Shown here in pieces: positions 62,395 to 64,000 of a DNA stretch of 64,000 nucleotides; the first letter of the stretch is position 1; the number at the start of each line of letters is the position of its first letter. A program made the translations under genes and the position numbers. The notes under the pieces are model-generated. The model worked only from the letters and a program-made list of their open reading frames with translations. It made no database searches and had not been told where the DNA came from. Source of the stretch: CATQHP01 sp965214915. GTDB lineage: Bacteria > Acidobacteriota > Terriglobia > Bryobacterales > UBA6623. The DNA lies in assembly GCA_965214915.1 (NCBI GenBank), contig CBDCCP010000001.1:62001-126000 (forward strand), given 5' to 3'.

Positions 62395-63275
62395 GGCCGC
62401 GCGGCGATCCGCTCGAAAGGCGCGAAGCTCTCGCGCCGGCGGAACGCTTGCCGCGCCGCAAGGTCGTAGCGGTCTCCCGGAGCCAGAAAATAGAAATCGC
62501 CGCCCGTATCGATTTTTCGCTCGGCGTCGTAGATGGCGACGTAACCCTGCCCGATTACGTCGAAGCGGTCGCCGGTCACGACGATGGCGGTATTTTCGTC
62601 GATGCCGATGCCGAGCAGTTCGGGGCGCGCGCGAATCACCTCGAGCAGATCGAATTGCCGGTTGCGCCGCAGCAGGTGCTGGTCGATGGCGACATTTTTC
62701 AGGAATCCGAAGCCCTCTTCGTGATCGCCCATCATGATCGCGTTCGTCTTGGTGTCGCCGCGCGCGAGGTATGCTCCTTGAATCGTCGCGCCCGCCGAGC
62801 TTCCGCCGACCACGCCGCCGCGCGCCAGCAGATGGCGCAATGCCTCGTGGACCTTGGTATTGAGATAGGCGTCGGCAAGACGCCACTGCCTGCCTCCCGG
62901 AAACCAGACGCCGCGCGCCCGGCGGATCGGCGCAGCGAACTCCTCCCGGTCGGCTTCCCCGCGGTCGTAGGTATGCGCCAGAGTCAAATTGTGCGCGCCC
63001 AGCTTGCGGTAGCGCGCCAGGCCGGGCCAGTGGGGACCGTAGGATTTCGCGCCGCCGGCTGTCGGGATCACTACGATGGGCGCCTCCGGGCCGCCGGCCA
63101 AGTCGAGAAAGCGCTCGAAAATCGCCGGGTCTTGCATGGCCCCGCCGACGATCACCAACGAGCCGTTTTCCGGCCCGACGGTCTGCGCCCCGGCAGCGCC
63201 CGCAAAACCGCAGGCGATCAGCAAGACCGGCAGAAAACGCCGTCCTACGCGGCATTCTTGCTCGCCGTTCCCCAT
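62391..63275 (-). CDS. Secreted cyanophycinase-type S51 peptidase
   Basis: A 294-residue serine hydrolase. Export signal FLPVLLIACGFAGAAGAQTV; the cyanophycinase start SLVIVGGAMQDPAIFERFLD; GVWFPGGRQWRLADAYLNT; catalytic Ser in GGVVGGSSAGATIQG (Ser160); GFGFLKNVAIDQHLLRRNRQ with the conserved DQH; LGIGIDENTAIVV. These are the cyanophycinase (CphB/CphE) motifs, so it may cut beta-Asp-Arg polymer into dipeptides. The signal suggests the extracellular CphE type, used to take up polymer made by others; no cyanophycin synthetase is in this window. Its stop overlaps the kinase start. Confidence 0.9.
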   Translation of the reverse strand: MGNGEQECRVGRRFLPVLLIACGFAGAAGAQTVGPENGSLVIVGGAMQDPAIFERFLDLAGGPEAPIVVIPTAGGAKSYGPHWPGLARYRKLGAHNLTLAHTYDRGEADREEFAAPIRRARGVWFPGGRQWRLADAYLNTKVHEALRHLLARGGVVGGSSAGATIQGAYLARGDTKTNAIMMGDHEEGFGFLKNVAIDQHLLRRNRQFDLLEVIRARPELLGIGIDENTAIVVTGDRFDVIGQGYVAIYDAERKIDTGGDFYFLAPGDRYDLAARQAFRRRESFAPFERIAARP

Positions 63276-63294
63276 TCTGCGTCCTCCACTAACC

Positions 63295-64000
63295 TCAGGC
63301 GACTCGATGACGCGCTTTGCCGGCGATGGCGTCGAAGACGTTGTCGACCGCCAGTTGCAGCCCGGCTTCGAGCGCCTCGGGCGTCACGCCTCCCGAATGC
63401 GGCGTCATCACGACGTTCGGCAGCGCCGCCAGCGGATGATTTTCGGGCAGAGGCTCGGTGTCGTAAACGTCGAGGCCCGCCCCGCGGATCGACTTCGAGC
63501 GCAAGGCGTCGAGCAGCGCCGCTTCATCGACAATCGACCCGCGGGCGGTGTTGATGAAGATCGCCGACGGTTTCATCGACTCGAATTCGCGCTTGCCGAT
63601 GAAGCCGATCGTGTCGGACGATTGGCGCAGGTGCAGGCTGACCACATCGCTCTCCCGGTACAGCTTGTCCAAATCGACCAGCCGAACGCCGATCTCGTCG
63701 AGCGGCTTGCCGGCCGGGTTCATCGTCCAGGCGATAACTTTCATGCCGATGCCGCGGGCGATGCGCGCGGTTTGCATGCCGATGGCGCCCAGTCCGACAA
63801 TGCCGAGCGTCTTGCCGTGAAGCTGCGTCACGAAGCCGCGCGGCCAAGCTCCCTTTTTCGTCTTGGCGTCGATGCGCGGAATTTCCCGCGCTACGGACAA
63901 CATCAATGCCAGAGCGTGCTCAGCCATGGCAATCGCCGATACCGCGGGCGTGTTGGTGACGACCACTGCCAAGCGCGCCGCGGCCGCGAGATCGACATGG
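63295..64000 (-). CDS. D-2-hydroxyacid dehydrogenase (5' truncated by window edge)
   Basis: The frame is open from the window edge (HVDLAAAARLAVVVTNTPAV) to TGA at 63295, so the N-terminal catalytic half is missing. The NAD domain shows TLGIVGLGAIGMQTARIARG (Rossmann motif), MNPAGKPLDEIGVRLVD, and VVSLHLRQSSDT; FINTARGSIVDEAALLDALR contains the substrate Arg, AGLDVYDTEPLPENHPLAAL the catalytic Glu region, and MTPHSGGVTPEALE the catalytic His. It belongs to the phosphoglycerate/glycerate/lactate dehydrogenase superfamily; specificity cannot be told. It lies 20 bp upstream of the cyanophycinase gene, in the same direction, so it is likely the first gene of a four-gene unit down to the ABC-F gene. 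Confidence 0.9.
   Translation of the reverse strand, partial: HVDLAAAARLAVVVTNTPAVSAIAMAEHALALMLSVAREIPRIDAKTKKGAWPRGFVTQLHGKTLGIVGLGAIGMQTARIARGIGMKVIAWTMNPAGKPLDEIGVRLVDLDKLYRESDVVSLHLRQSSDTIGFIGKREFESMKPSAIFINTARGSIVDEAALLDALRSKSIRGAGLDVYDTEPLPENHPLAALPNVVMTPHSGGVTPEALEAGLQLAVDNVFDAIAGKARHRVA

Overview
The window (64 kb, GC-rich, about two thirds G+C) looks like a chromosomal segment of an Acidobacteriota bacterium of the Solibacter/Bryobacter type. The evidence is gene content: a TonB-dependent receptor of the large plug-plus-barrel kind common in Solibacteres (complete at 57.1-59.7 kb, with the tail of a second one at the left edge), a beta-propeller protein ending in the Solibacter-type C-terminal domain, paired DUF1549/DUF1553 and DUF1501 proteins, three sulfatases, an EF-hand esterase and several secreted BD-FAE-like esterases. 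Lipid A/Kdo genes show a Gram-negative envelope. No phage, IS transposase, CRISPR array or rRNA operon was seen; one tRNA-Arg(CCG) is present.

Layout. 0-10.7 kb: receptor tail, sodium:solute symporter, a pair of small 4-TM DMT-type subunits, lipid A acyltransferase, a TPR protein, a fructose-6-phosphate aldolase/transaldolase, a Tat-exported Gfo/Idh/MocA oxidoreductase, a methyltransferase and an M28 peptidase. 10.7-19 kb: secreted accessory proteins, including a tandem duplication of a small lipoprotein-like gene and two divergent esterases. 19.3-26.4 kb: the most unusual region, a probable secreted-protein operon made of a small helical protein, a TIG-domain protein with a SleB-like C-terminus, then five tandem paralogues of an unrecognised secreted protein separated by two alternating spacer types that each contain an inverted repeat. 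26.6-30.1 kb: esterase, ADP-ribosylglycohydrolase-like lipoprotein, esterase. 30.1-35.3 kb: a lone adenine methyltransferase, a waaA-lpxK fusion and an ECF sigma factor. 35.5-47.1 kb: tRNA, galactonate-dehydratase-like enzyme, sulfatases, an AtoE-type fatty-acid transporter and a sulfatase/PSD1/DUF1501 module. 47.1-51.5 kb: heme A synthase, dnaB and a BlaI/BlaR1-type pair. 51.6-57.1 kb: a second DUF1549/DUF1501/sulfatase module and rfbD. 57-64 kb: TonB receptor, ABC-F ATPase, uridine-kinase-like P-loop kinase, cyanophycinase and a truncated D-2-hydroxyacid dehydrogenase.

Together the genes suggest a heterotroph that takes apart sulfated or esterified polysaccharides at the cell surface (sulfatases, esterases, TonB receptors, sugar-acid dehydratase).

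Two non-coding themes run through the window. One is a 260-270 bp element with imperfect terminal inverted repeats (two full copies, several remnants). The other is a heptanucleotide repeat of the GTGGATA type at four gene junctions. Six apparent single-base frameshifts and a seventh in a signal peptide, several of them in homopolymers, interrupt otherwise intact genes; these may be sequence errors or real decay and cannot be separated here.
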